Part shown: positions 39,564 through 46,927 of the stretch, piece after piece
Layout: the number at the start of each line of letters is the position of its first letter
Numbering within the stretch: the first letter of the stretch is position 1
Assembly: GCA_938009115.1 (NCBI GenBank)
Contig: CALLHZ010000109.1
Location: 1 to 46,927, forward strand
Direction: 5' to 3'
Origin: an uncultured Clostridia bacterium
GTDB lineage: Bacteria; Bacillota; Clostridia; Peptostreptococcales; Anaerovoracaceae
DNA: 46,927 bases
Position numbers and translations under genes: made by a program
Notes under the pieces: generated by a model
What the model saw: only the letters and a program-made list of their open reading frames with translations
Told to the model about the DNA's origin: nothing
Database searches by the model: none

Positions 39564-40958
39564 CTATTTCGCTCCGCTCAATTCTTCGTCGATGGCTTTG
39601 GCTGCATTTTTCCCGGCGCCCATGGCCAGGATGACCGTAGCGGCGCCGGTGACGGCGTCACCGCCGGCATAGATATGATCTCTGCTGGTCTTCCCGGAAG
39701 GATCCTCCGCGATGATGCCGCCCCATTTCTGGGTCTCCAGGCCCTTGGTCGTGGACTTGATCAGGGGATTCGGAGAGGTGCCGATGGCCATGATCACGGT
39801 ATCGAGAGGAATGGTCCATTCCGAACCTTCCACGGGAACAGGTCTTCTGCGGCCCGACTCGTCGGGTTCGCCCAGCTCCATCTTCAGGCATTCGATCCCT
39901 GTTACGCAAAGCTGCTCATCGCCCAGAATGCGGACCGGGTTGTTAAGAAGCTTGAAGATGATGCCTTCTTCTTTGGCATGCTCCACCTCTTCGGCTCTTG
40001 CAGGAAGTTCTTCTTCCGAACGGCGATAAATGATGTAGACTTCTTCGGCGCCCAGTCTTTTCGCGCAGCGAGCCGCATCCATGGCGACGTTTCCTCCGCC
40101 CACAACGGCAACTTTGCTGCTTTTTTTGATCGGGGTGGCCGTATCCGGGCGATAGGCTTTCATTAAATTGACGCGAGTCAGGTATTCGTTGGCAGAGTAT
40201 ACGCCCTTGAGATTCTCCCCCGGAATGTGCATAAACGTCGGGAGCCCTGCGCCGGAACCGATAAAGACTGCTTCAAAGCCTTCCTGCTCGAGCAGCTCAT
40301 CCACGCTCAGGGATCTTCCGATGACCATGTTGGTTTTGATCGTTACGCCGAGCTCTTTTAATGCGTCGATTTCTTTCTGCACGATCGCCTTGGGCAGTCT
40401 GAATTCAGGGATCCCGTACACCAGCACGCCGCCGGCTGTATGAAGAGCTTCAAACACAGTGACATCGTAACCCTTTTTTGCCAGATCACCAGCGCAGGTG
40501 AGGCCGGCAGGGCCGGAGCCGATCACAGCCACTTTGTGGCCGTTGGAGGCGGGTTTCACCGGTTTGTCTTTTACATGCTCGATATGCCAATCCGCCACAA
40601 AGCGTTCCAGACGGCCAATACCGACAGGTTCCCCCTTGATGCCGCGGACGCAGACCAACTCGCACTGGGTCTCCTGAGGGCAAACTCTTCCGCATACGGC
40701 GGGCAGGGAACTGTCTTTGGAAATGATCTGGTAGGCTTCTTCGAATTCTCCCTGGGCAGTCTTCATGATGAACGCAGGGATATTGATTTCCACCGGGCAG
40801 CCGGCGACGCAGGGGCTGTGCTTGCAGTTAAGGCACCGAGTCGCTTCATCCAGCGCAAGTTCTTCCGTGTAGCCAAGGGCAACTTCCTTGAAATTGCAAT
40901 TTCTCACATGAGGATCCTGGGCGGGCATTTCATTTTTTTTCAGAGACATGTTGGCCAT
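39564..40958 (-). CDS. nfnB: NfnB-like NADPH:ferredoxin oxidoreductase subunit (GltD/SudA family)
   Basis: This 464-residue protein has an N-terminal cluster CLNCKHSPCVAGCPVEI and CGRVCPQETQCE for 4Fe-4S binding. Two dinucleotide folds follow (VIGSGPAGLTCAGDLA for FAD, VVGGGNVAMDAARCA for NADPH), with a closing GDAVTGAATVILAMGAGKNAA. Length and order with the next subunit match NfnAB, which bifurcates electrons between NADPH, NAD+ and ferredoxin. The sulfide dehydrogenase SudA and glutamate synthase small subunit are close relatives. The start lies 1 base after the stop of the alpha subunit, a coupled pair. Confidence 0.9.
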   Translation of the reverse strand: MANMSLKKNEMPAQDPHVRNCNFKEVALGYTEELALDEATRCLNCKHSPCVAGCPVEINIPAFIMKTAQGEFEEAYQIISKDSSLPAVCGRVCPQETQCELVCVRGIKGEPVGIGRLERFVADWHIEHVKDKPVKPASNGHKVAVIGSGPAGLTCAGDLAKKGYDVTVFEALHTAGGVLVYGIPEFRLPKAIVQKEIDALKELGVTIKTNMVIGRSLSVDELLEQEGFEAVFIGSGAGLPTFMHIPGENLKGVYSANEYLTRVNLMKAYRPDTATPIKKSSKVAVVGGGNVAMDAARCAKRLGAEEVYIIYRRSEEELPARAEEVEHAKEEGIIFKLLNNPVRILGDEQLCVTGIECLKMELGEPDESGRRRPVPVEGSEWTIPLDTVIMAIGTSPNPLIKSTTKGLETQKWGGIIAEDPSGKTSRDHIYAGGDAVTGAATVILAMGAGKNAAKAIDEELSGAK

Positions 40959-40959
40959 A

Positions 40960-41802
40960 TTACTTTACCTCCATCTTATAGAGATTGCATGTATCTTCGT
41001 GGCACTTCTGTTCAAAATCCCGATACATGGTGCCTCGTTGCATTGCTTCGTCGAAATCGACTTTGTGTCCGTCAAAATCCGGGCCGTCCACACAGGCAAA
41101 CTTTATTTCGCCGCCTACGGTCAGTCTGCAGCAGCCGCACATCCCGGTCCCGTCGATCATGATGGAGTTCATGCTCACGACGGTCTTGACGCCATATTCC
41201 TTCGTCAACCTGCTGACGAATTTCATCATGATGACCGGTCCGATGGCTATGACTTCGTCGTATTGCTCGCCTGCATCCAGCAATGCTTTCAGCGCGTCGG
41301 TCACCAGCCCTTTTTCGCCGTAGCTGCCGTCATCGGTCACCATGATCACGCGGTCGCTGACTTCCTGAAACTCCTTTTCGAGGATGACGAGATCTTTTGT
41401 CTTGAATCCTGTTACGGAATGGACCACAGCGCCCTGTTCATGCAGCTTTTTTGCAATAGGGTAGGCGATGGCACAGCCTACCCCGCCGCCGATCACTGCG
41501 ACCCTTTTTAATCCTTCTATATGCGACGGAACGCCGAGGGGTCCTACGAGATCCTGAAGGAAGTCGCCCTCTTCCTTGTGGTTCAGCGCTTCGGTCGTGG
41601 CCCCGACGATTTGGAATATAATAGTAATGGAGCCCTTCTGTCTGTCGAAATCGGCGATGGTGAGGGGGATTCTTTCTCCGTTTTCGTCCACGCGAAGGAT
41701 CACGAACTGCCCGGGCTCGCCTTTGGCGGCGACAGGGGGTGCATCGATCTCCATCAGAGTTACACTGGGGTTCAGATTCACCTTCTTTAAAATTTTATAC
41801 AC
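40960..41802 (-). CDS. nfnA: NfnA-like ferredoxin-NADP reductase subunit (SudB family)
   Basis: This 280-residue protein starts at GTG 41802, with AAGGAGG just upstream; a longer in-frame ATG at 41847 lacks a site and would add unlikely residues. It has a ferredoxin-reductase FAD domain (GQFVILRV, RIPLTIADFD), a NAD(P)-binding domain (VAVIGGGVGCAIAYPIA) and a C-terminal 2Fe-2S ligand set, DGTGMCGCCRLTVGG and CVDGPDFDGH. Together with NfnB it would balance NADPH, NADH and reduced ferredoxin, useful for the low-potential enzymes encoded in the window. Confidence 0.92.
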   Translation of the reverse strand: MYKILKKVNLNPSVTLMEIDAPPVAAKGEPGQFVILRVDENGERIPLTIADFDRQKGSITIIFQIVGATTEALNHKEEGDFLQDLVGPLGVPSHIEGLKRVAVIGGGVGCAIAYPIAKKLHEQGAVVHSVTGFKTKDLVILEKEFQEVSDRVIMVTDDGSYGEKGLVTDALKALLDAGEQYDEVIAIGPVIMMKFVSRLTKEYGVKTVVSMNSIMIDGTGMCGCCRLTVGGEIKFACVDGPDFDGHKVDFDEAMQRGTMYRDFEQKCHEDTCNLYKMEVK

Positions 41803-41878
41803 GATATGTTCCTCCTTAACGATTTTTCTCCTGAACGGTTCGAACATTGCGGCAGATATTCAGGAAATTAACTACATT

Positions 41879-41907
41879 ATTGTATCACACCGAAAAGACG
41901 ATGAAAA
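41879..41907 (-). promoter_or_regulatory. Promoter of nfnAB
   Basis: Minus-strand TTTTCA (41902-41907) and TACAAT (41879-41884) are separated by 17 bases, upstream of the GTG at 41802. Confidence 0.5.
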
Positions 41908-41950
41908 CCCTATAAAAATGTAAATAAATAGCAAATATGTAAAATAAAGA

Positions 41951-41979
41951 TTGACAAAACTTCGATGAGTTGGTAATAT
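41951..41979 (+). promoter_or_regulatory. Promoter of the Tad pilus locus
   Basis: A perfect TTGACA (41951-41956) and TAATAT (41974-41979) are separated by 17 bases. Transcription from it favours the downstream start at 42011 for the first gene, not the ATG at 41981. Confidence 0.75.
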
Positions 41980-42010
41980 AATGCCAGAAAATGGTAATCG
42001 AGGAAGGCGA

Positions 42011-42649
42011 ATGCGACGAACGACTGTATTGGGTATATTGCTGATGGTATTGAGTATCGGACTTCTTGTCGTGTGGGAAACCTGGGGGCGCAATGCCGTT
42101 CTTCTGACGCCGGTCCTCGCAGCATCCCGGGATATCGCTGCCGGTGAATCCATGTTGCCAGGGGATCTTTCGACAATCTATGTGCTGCCGGAAACCGTGA
42201 TGCAAGGCGCGCTTCCTCCCGAAGAGTCCGGTCGGATAGCAGGCCGCACTGCAGTGTATCCCCTCCGGAGCAATCAGCAGCTGACCGCCGCATTTTTCCG
42301 GCAGGAAGAAGAAGTCTTTCGCAACGATCAATCGATCTTTCTCCTGCCAGGCGATTGGATCGGGTCCATGAGCGCGGCAGTCCGCCCCGGAGATGCTGTG
42401 CGTCTTGTCTCTGCGTCGTCAGGTACAGAAATGGGAACGCACAGGGTCGCCTATATTTTGGACCGTAACGGCAGAGCGATCCCTGCGCCGGACACTTCCG
42501 CCGGCGATCTTCTGGAGCGCTATTCGGATCGGGATCCTGTGGAGAGCTTGGAAATCGTCTGCACACCGGAAGAGTACATCGCGATATTTCAGTATCAGAT
42601 GGACGCCGGACCCCGGGATCTGATCGTGTGCATACAAGGAGGCCTATGA
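42011..42649 (+). CDS. CpaB/RcpC-like pilus assembly protein with SAF domain
   Basis: This 212-residue protein has an N-terminal membrane anchor (TTVLGILLMVLSIGLLVVW) followed by an SAF domain (AASRDIAAGESMLPGDLS, GRTAVYPLRSNQQL). This is the plan of CpaB/RcpC, which binds peptidoglycan and helps assemble the Tad secretin complex. The ATG at 42011 has GAGGAAGG upstream and fits the promoter. It is the first gene of the pilus locus and overlaps the next by ATGA. Confidence 0.88.
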   Translation: MRRTTVLGILLMVLSIGLLVVWETWGRNAVLLTPVLAASRDIAAGESMLPGDLSTIYVLPETVMQGALPPEESGRIAGRTAVYPLRSNQQLTAAFFRQEEEVFRNDQSIFLLPGDWIGSMSAAVRPGDAVRLVSASSGTEMGTHRVAYILDRNGRAIPAPDTSAGDLLERYSDRDPVESLEIVCTPEEYIAIFQYQMDAGPRDLIVCIQGGL

Positions 42650-43449
42650 GCGGTATTTATACTTTTTTCGGCGTGGACCACAAATGCGGCACGACGATGC
42701 TCTGTCAGTCTGTAGCGGAGCTGATTTCCAGGGAAATGCCAGTCTGGCGCATCCTGGTGATCCATACCGAAGGAACCCCTGGAACAGATTATGCCGAAGG
42801 AGTCAGGGAGTCCGTGGAGAGGATCCGGCCTGAATTGGCCGAGGGTCTCATCGATACCCAGGAGATCATGACCCGTTCCCTGTGGCAGGATAATCTCTAC
42901 TTCATATCGGGAGCGGACCCCATGGAGGGTGACGGGAATTATCACCCGAAATTGTCCGATCATCTGCTCCGCCGTTTAAAGAACTGCTTCGATCTGATCC
43001 TGTGCGACAGCGGAAGCCAGATCGACCACGGCCTGGCGCTGGGCTCCCTCTTTGCTTCTGACGGCATATTTTTGGTGATGATGCAGGCAGAAAGCGCAGT
43101 GCGCAGATTTGAACGCCTGCTGCCGCTGTACCATAAGCTCAACGTTTCCACGCTGGGATGCCTCATCAACCGGTATCAGAGCGACAGTCCCTACACGCTG
43201 AGATACCTTCGGGAAAGACTGGATCAGTTTAAGGGTGCTTTTTACACGATAGAAGAGTCGCCGCTCGGATTTCTTGCCGAAGCGGAAGGCCGGGCCTTGA
43301 TCCAATACCGGGATAAATCTTTCATGCGGGATGTTTGCAGCATGGCAAATATCATATTAAGCGATATCGGCGCCGAGCCGATCGAAAAAAAAGGAAAAAG
43401 CCCATGGAGCCTTTTGAGATTCAGGAATACATCCGAAGCCGTAAAATAG
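42646..43449 (+). CDS. TadZ/CpaE-like P-loop protein
   Basis: This 267-residue protein of the MinD/ParA-like fold has a Walker-A segment GVDHKCGTTMLCQS, far from the KGGVGKT consensus but with G-T-T kept, and LILCDSGSQIDHGLALGS as Walker-B-type region. CpaE/TadZ proteins localise Tad machinery to the pole or membrane. ATG 42646 is chosen for AAGGAGG. The order CpaB-TadZ-TadA supports the assignment. It overlaps the ATPase gene by 46 bases. Confidence 0.8.
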   Translation: MSGIYTFFGVDHKCGTTMLCQSVAELISREMPVWRILVIHTEGTPGTDYAEGVRESVERIRPELAEGLIDTQEIMTRSLWQDNLYFISGADPMEGDGNYHPKLSDHLLRRLKNCFDLILCDSGSQIDHGLALGSLFASDGIFLVMMQAESAVRRFERLLPLYHKLNVSTLGCLINRYQSDSPYTLRYLRERLDQFKGAFYTIEESPLGFLAEAEGRALIQYRDKSFMRDVCSMANIILSDIGAEPIEKKGKSPWSLLRFRNTSEAVK

Positions 43450-44807
43450 AAGGCGATCCGCATCGCAATGATGTGCCGGAAACGTTGGATTTCAGTGATT
43501 TGTGCGTGCAAGTCAGAAATTCATTTTTTGCCGAATGGGAGGCCAGTGAGAATGCCAAATCGATATTGGAGATTCAAAAAAAAGCCATTGTCGGGTATGA
43601 AAAGGAAACGGCATTTTTTAAAGAAAAAATCGAAATGCTGATTCGGCGGATGGATGCTGGCCGCACAGATTATCCTGATTGGTACAGCAGCCTTGCCGAA
43701 GCGATATATCACGAAAACTGGGGTCTGGCGGGGATCAGCGAATGGTTTTTGCCGGCCTATGCAAACAGCAGTTCAGCTAAAATCATCGGGGAGCGTATCT
43801 ATTTCCTGGAAGACGGAAAAATGGTCCTGAAAACCCAGAGAATATCAAAAGAAAGAAAAGAGCAGCTGATCCGGGCATTTCTGCTGCTGAACCCCGAAGA
43901 ACGTCTTGACAAGGCATACCATGAGACTTACCTGCTTGACGGTACCCGTGTAACGGTTTTTACCGAGCCGATGGCCAAAAAGGGGCAGGGGTCTATCGTG
44001 TTCCGCCGTTACATCATACCGGTCCTCAGTTTTGAGGAACAGGCTCGCAGACGGACCATTCCGCGGGAGGCGATCCCTCTTTTCCAAAGCATGGTGAAAA
44101 TCGGCTACAATGTGGCATTTCTGGGGGCTGTTCGCACGGCCAAAACAACTTTCCTGACCACATGGCAAAGCTGCGAGGATCCCAGCCTGGAAGGCGTGAT
44201 GGTGGAGACGGATCCTGAAATACCGCTTCATATGATTTTACCCAAAGCACCTATTCTTCAGCTTCTCGCCGATGGGCAGGATCTGTTAAGGATATCCAAA
44301 AGCCTGCTTCGAAGCGATGCCGACTACTTCATCCTGGCGGAGGCAAGAGACGGTATCGCTTTGAACACGGCTGTAAAAATTGCAGGCAAGGGCACGAAAC
44401 GCCTGAAATTGACATTCCATTCCGGTGACCCTGAGCAATTTCCTTTGGAGGCCGCAGACGAGATCATCCAATCCACAGGGGGCGATTTGGTGATGACGAT
44501 GCGCCGGGTGGCATCAGCATTCGACTATCTGTTTCATTTTATCCAGTTGCAGGACAAACGCGAGAAGCGCTTGAAGAGCATCAAAGAAGTAGGCTGTGAC
44601 GCAGAAGGAAAAATCAGTATGGCATCAGTTTGCGAGTATGACACGTTGAACGACAGCTGGACTTTCTTTGAATCTTCCGGCGGAAGACAACGTTGCTACG
44701 GACAGGAGTCGGATCCGAAAGTCTATCAGGAAATGCAAAGGATTTTACGAAAGCTTTCCTGCTTGTCACCTGTCAGAAATGATTGCTATTCATTGATTAA
44801 GGAATGA
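43404..44807 (+). CDS. TadA/CpaF-like secretion ATPase with a variant Walker A
   Basis: This 467-residue protein has a central nucleotide-binding segment GAVRTAKTT (Gly241-Lys247-Thr248), in which the Gly before Lys is Ala246 instead of GSGKTT. An EARDG Walker-B-like box and a THSGDPEQ-like stretch (FHSGDPEQFP) match secretion ATPases. It should power assembly of the Tad pilus, but the loop variant may slow hydrolysis. ATG 43404 with AAGGAAAAA upstream is preferred over the in-frame ATG at 43335, which lies deep in the previous gene. Confidence 0.83.
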   Translation: MEPFEIQEYIRSRKIEGDPHRNDVPETLDFSDLCVQVRNSFFAEWEASENAKSILEIQKKAIVGYEKETAFFKEKIEMLIRRMDAGRTDYPDWYSSLAEAIYHENWGLAGISEWFLPAYANSSSAKIIGERIYFLEDGKMVLKTQRISKERKEQLIRAFLLLNPEERLDKAYHETYLLDGTRVTVFTEPMAKKGQGSIVFRRYIIPVLSFEEQARRRTIPREAIPLFQSMVKIGYNVAFLGAVRTAKTTFLTTWQSCEDPSLEGVMVETDPEIPLHMILPKAPILQLLADGQDLLRISKSLLRSDADYFILAEARDGIALNTAVKIAGKGTKRLKLTFHSGDPEQFPLEAADEIIQSTGGDLVMTMRRVASAFDYLFHFIQLQDKREKRLKSIKEVGCDAEGKISMASVCEYDTLNDSWTFFESSGGRQRCYGQESDPKVYQEMQRILRKLSCLSPVRNDCYSLIKE

Positions 44808-45760
44808 TCAGAATGAATTTTACCTGGCTCTCATGGGCTGCTGAAATTGTTATCGCGTTGATTTACGCTGTGGGATGGTTTTGCTTTTTTCAAACCCATG
44901 TCCGTCTCATATTTTTGCGATTTTCTATGCGGCACAGGCTGCGCGCAGCGAAAAGGAGAGACAGACCACGGCTTCCATGGGTCCGTCATATCGACCGTAT
45001 GCTGAAAGCCAACTTTCAAAAATCTCAGGATAAGCAACTTTTCCTCGGCCTTTTATCGTTCCTGTTCGTTGTGGTATTTATCGTTTCCATCAAGAGTTTT
45101 TCCTGGACAACTGCGCTTATCCTGTCGTCGATGACGGCCGGTTTCCCTCTGCTGTTTTTGGAAGTGCGGCTGGAATTGAGGCGGACGAAGGGAAGCCGGG
45201 AAGGCTTGGCGCTTGTATCAGAATTGCATCGTCATTATTGGACCAATCACAAAAATATCTATGCGGCAATGGAAGCAACATTAAGTGGCGGGAGTTCCTA
45301 TCCGGTGTTTCAAAAATATTTATATCGATTGCTGCTTCGGCTGCGGAGCACCGGAAGCCCCCTGGAAATCAAAGAGGCTGTGGACTTGTTTTCATTTACG
45401 GCGGGTACTGTCTGGGGTAAGATGCTGGGTGTTTGCATACGTCTTTCCTCTGAGAAAGGCATGGATGTCTCAGGCGGGCTTCAGGATATTTCGCGTCAGT
45501 TGAGCGACGCCGCCGCCCGGACTCAGGAAAGGGAACGAATGAACAGCGAAACCGTGCGCATGACGCTGTTTCTGATTCCGCTGTTGTATGTAGGGACCAT
45601 GGCGATCGCAGTGCTCTATCTTGGAATAGATCCGGCAAAGCTTCTCAGAAATCAATTCATTGCCCCGGAGGGTTTTCTGCTGTTCATGGTGACGGTATTT
45701 TTGTTCGCATTGAACCTGGCGGTATTGGAATTGTTGAAAAATCAGAAGGTGGATTACTGA
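44804..45760 (+). CDS. TadB-like membrane platform protein
   Basis: This 318-residue protein has two hydrophobic N-terminal segments, a basic loop (RHRLRAAKRRDRPR), a helical soluble domain and two C-terminal membrane helices (LFLIPLLYVGTMAIAVLYLGI and FLLFMVTVFLFALNLAVLELL). This matches a GspF/TadB-type inner-membrane platform. The start overlaps the ATPase stop by ATGA, and ATG 44813 is an alternative. Sequence motifs are weak; order and topology carry the assignment. Confidence 0.75.
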   Translation: MIRMNFTWLSWAAEIVIALIYAVGWFCFFQTHVRLIFLRFSMRHRLRAAKRRDRPRLPWVRHIDRMLKANFQKSQDKQLFLGLLSFLFVVVFIVSIKSFSWTTALILSSMTAGFPLLFLEVRLELRRTKGSREGLALVSELHRHYWTNHKNIYAAMEATLSGGSSYPVFQKYLYRLLLRLRSTGSPLEIKEAVDLFSFTAGTVWGKMLGVCIRLSSEKGMDVSGGLQDISRQLSDAAARTQERERMNSETVRMTLFLIPLLYVGTMAIAVLYLGIDPAKLLRNQFIAPEGFLLFMVTVFLFALNLAVLELLKNQKVDY

Positions 45761-45773
45761 TGAGGAGAAAGGA

Positions 45774-46421
45774 ATGAGCCTGTGCGTATCGGTGATGATC
45801 GGAACGGTCTTTTGGCTGGGGTACGCGCTGGCGATTCGAAAAGATGCATTCAATTTGGCAGAACGAAGCAGAAAATATGCGAATGCTGCCAGCGCCAAGG
45901 CTGCTTCGGGATGGCCGCTTCGCCAGTTTCGGGTCCTTTCTGAATCGATAAATAGAGAACGATGTGAGCAGGAGATGTCTGAGTGCCTGGCCTACATACA
46001 GAATGCCATCAAAATGGGACGCGACCGAAATATGAGCCGGGAGCTGCTGCTGGAGGAGATGGCGGATATCTCCCCTCTGCTTCAAAGCACTTTCTGGGAA
46101 ATGTCGCGACATCTGCGCCTCTGTGAAGTCGAATCGGCGGAGGAAGTGTTCTGCCGGCGGCTGGATCAGGATTTCGCCCGGGACATCGCAAAATTCTTCA
46201 CAGAGTGGGAGCGGATCCCGCCTCAAGAACTCCTTGTCACGGTGGAAGCCTACCGCGACTTGCTTTTGCAGCGACGCCGGACACGTCAAAGGCGAAGAGA
46301 TGAGTGGATCAGCGATTTGGCTTATTTTCCAGTTGTGATCAATGCCATGGTCGTACTGCTGAATTTTATATATGTTGCGTATTTTATTGAACAAAGAGAA
46401 TTTTTAATGGGTATTCTGTGA
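45774..46421 (+). CDS. TadC-like membrane protein
   Basis: This 215-residue protein has an N-terminal hydrophobic helix (MSLCVSVMIGTVFWLGYALAI), a long charged helical middle and a C-terminal hydrophobic helix (YFPVVINAMVVLLNFIYVAYF). GAGGAGAAAGGA precedes the ATG. The position after TadB and the topology suggest a TadC-type second platform protein, smaller than usual (TadC is typically about 300 residues). This is an inference from context. Confidence 0.6.
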   Translation: MSLCVSVMIGTVFWLGYALAIRKDAFNLAERSRKYANAASAKAASGWPLRQFRVLSESINRERCEQEMSECLAYIQNAIKMGRDRNMSRELLLEEMADISPLLQSTFWEMSRHLRLCEVESAEEVFCRRLDQDFARDIAKFFTEWERIPPQELLVTVEAYRDLLLQRRRTRQRRRDEWISDLAYFPVVINAMVVLLNFIYVAYFIEQREFLMGIL

Positions 46422-46439
46422 AAACAGGGAAGGAGAAAC

Positions 46440-46601
46440 ATGAAACAGCTTATCGTGATGGTCGCAACCGTCCTCCTGGGTATTGCGATCGGTACAGTCG
46501 TTATGGGCTTTGGCGACCAGGCAAGCCTTGTAGGTGAAAGCGTAAACAGCAATATTGCCGGCGTGATGTCCGAATACGAGGCAGCCGCAGGATTGGATTA
46601 A
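46440..46601 (+). CDS. Small pilin-like protein 1 of 3
   Basis: A 53-residue frame begins MKQLIVMVATVLLGIAIGTVVMGF, a basic start and a hydrophobic helix, then a short acidic tail. AAGGAGAAA precedes the ATG. It resembles the very short Flp/Tad minor pilins. It is followed at 5 bases by a second frame with nearly the same first residues. Confidence 0.65.
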   Translation: MKQLIVMVATVLLGIAIGTVVMGFGDQASLVGESVNSNIAGVMSEYEAAAGLD

Positions 46602-46606
46602 GCACA

Positions 46607-46771
46607 ATGAAACAGCTGATCGTGCTTTTGGCGGCGCTGCTCCTGGGGCTGCAACTGTTTTCCATGATCGCAGGCAGCGAGGAGAATAGCATTTTATCAA
46701 CGATGAGCAGGCTTTGGGTTCAGGAAATCGAAGCCCGAAAACTGGTAGATGTTCCGAAGAGCGGATCATGA
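46607..46771 (+). CDS. Small pilin-like protein 2 of 3
   Basis: A 54-residue frame starts MKQLIVLLAALLLGLQLF and ends KLVDVPKSGS. It lacks a strong upstream site; the ATG is 5 bases after the previous stop, so coupling is likely. Same design as its neighbours: hydrophobic N-terminus, short soluble tail. Confidence 0.6.
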   Translation: MKQLIVLLAALLLGLQLFSMIAGSEENSILSTMSRLWVQEIEARKLVDVPKSGS

Positions 46772-46927
46772 AGCAGTTTTTGGTCTTGCTGGCTGTGCTG
46801 CCGCTGATGTTGATCTTTTTGCTCCAGTTTTCGATTGACCGGATGAACCATGCACGCACAGGCTTGCTGTCGGATTGCGTCTATATTGCCAAAGAGCAGG
46901 CCCGGGCAAAAGGCTGTTTTACCAATG
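46768..46927 (+). CDS. Small pilin-like protein 3 of 3, runs off the window
   Basis: The ATG overlaps the TGA of the previous frame. At least 53 residues are readable, starting MKQFLVLLAVLPLMLIFLLQF and including CVYIAKEQARAKGC. The end is outside the window. The N-terminal hydrophobic helix suggests a pilin or TadE/TadF-type pseudopilin. Confidence 0.6.
   Translation, partial: MKQFLVLLAVLPLMLIFLLQFSIDRMNHARTGLLSDCVYIAKEQARAKGCFTN

Noticed and set aside
1..46927. CRISPR array, insertion sequence or prophage
   Set aside because: No regularly spaced direct repeats, transposase, integrase or phage structural motifs were seen.

Overview
The window looks like a chromosomal stretch of an anaerobic, Gram-positive-type bacterium, most likely a member of the Clostridia (Bacillota). 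The reasons are strong AGGAGG ribosome-binding sites, several GTG/TTG starts, oxygen-sensitive enzymes (a glycyl radical enzyme with its radical-SAM activase), an electron-bifurcating NfnAB pair, a sodium-pump decarboxylase set, a CD1871A-like small protein and a Tad-type pilus locus. Base composition is about half G+C by eye and fairly even. I see no insertion sequence, prophage or CRISPR array. Species cannot be assigned from the sequence alone.

Left region (1-11.1 kb). After the tail of an amidinohydrolase-family gene lies an AraC regulator, divergent from a gene set for a glycyl radical enzyme, its activase, a ketol-acid-reductoisomerase-like protein and a molybdopterin oxidoreductase fused to its own TorD-type chaperone. 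On the opposite strand, convergent with it, is a redox group: a TlpA/ResA-like lipoprotein, a 48-residue CXXC peptide that is easy to miss, and a NapH-like ferredoxin membrane protein. Several catalytic motifs in this region depart from the textbook form. It is my best candidate for an undescribed anaerobic pathway.

Middle region (11.1-28.7 kb). This holds a saccharopine-dehydrogenase-like enzyme, tRNA-Val, a small membrane protein, an amidohydrolase with an MFS transporter, a minus-strand operon (DUF445, CBS pair, DUF401 transporter, GNAT), a UPF0316 protein, a four-gene cell-envelope cluster (PIG-L deacetylase, GT2-GtrA glycosyltransferase, NAGPA-type phosphodiester glycosidase, anchored unknown), a P1B-type ATPase with a separate HMA chaperone, a five-tRNA operon (Met, Asp, His, Gln, Cys) with a clear promoter, and a YtcJ-type amidohydrolase that seems to have lost its metal ligands.

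Right region (28.7-46.9 kb). An amidinohydrolase-like gene precedes an overlapping phosphorylase-deaminase-isomerase operon. Its three activities fit consecutive steps of 5'-methylthioadenosine or 5'-deoxyadenosine salvage, which would make sense in a cell using radical-SAM enzymes. An M20 peptidase converges on it. Next is a carboxyltransferase operon carrying both an acyl-CoA-type (12S-like) and a pyruvate/oxaloacetate-type (5S-like) subunit with one biotin carrier and the OadG/OadB membrane subunits, followed by RidA. NfnAB is encoded on the minus strand. The window ends in a divergent Tad pilus locus (CpaB, TadZ, TadA, TadB, TadC, then three tandem short MKQ-type proteins), the last of which runs off the edge.
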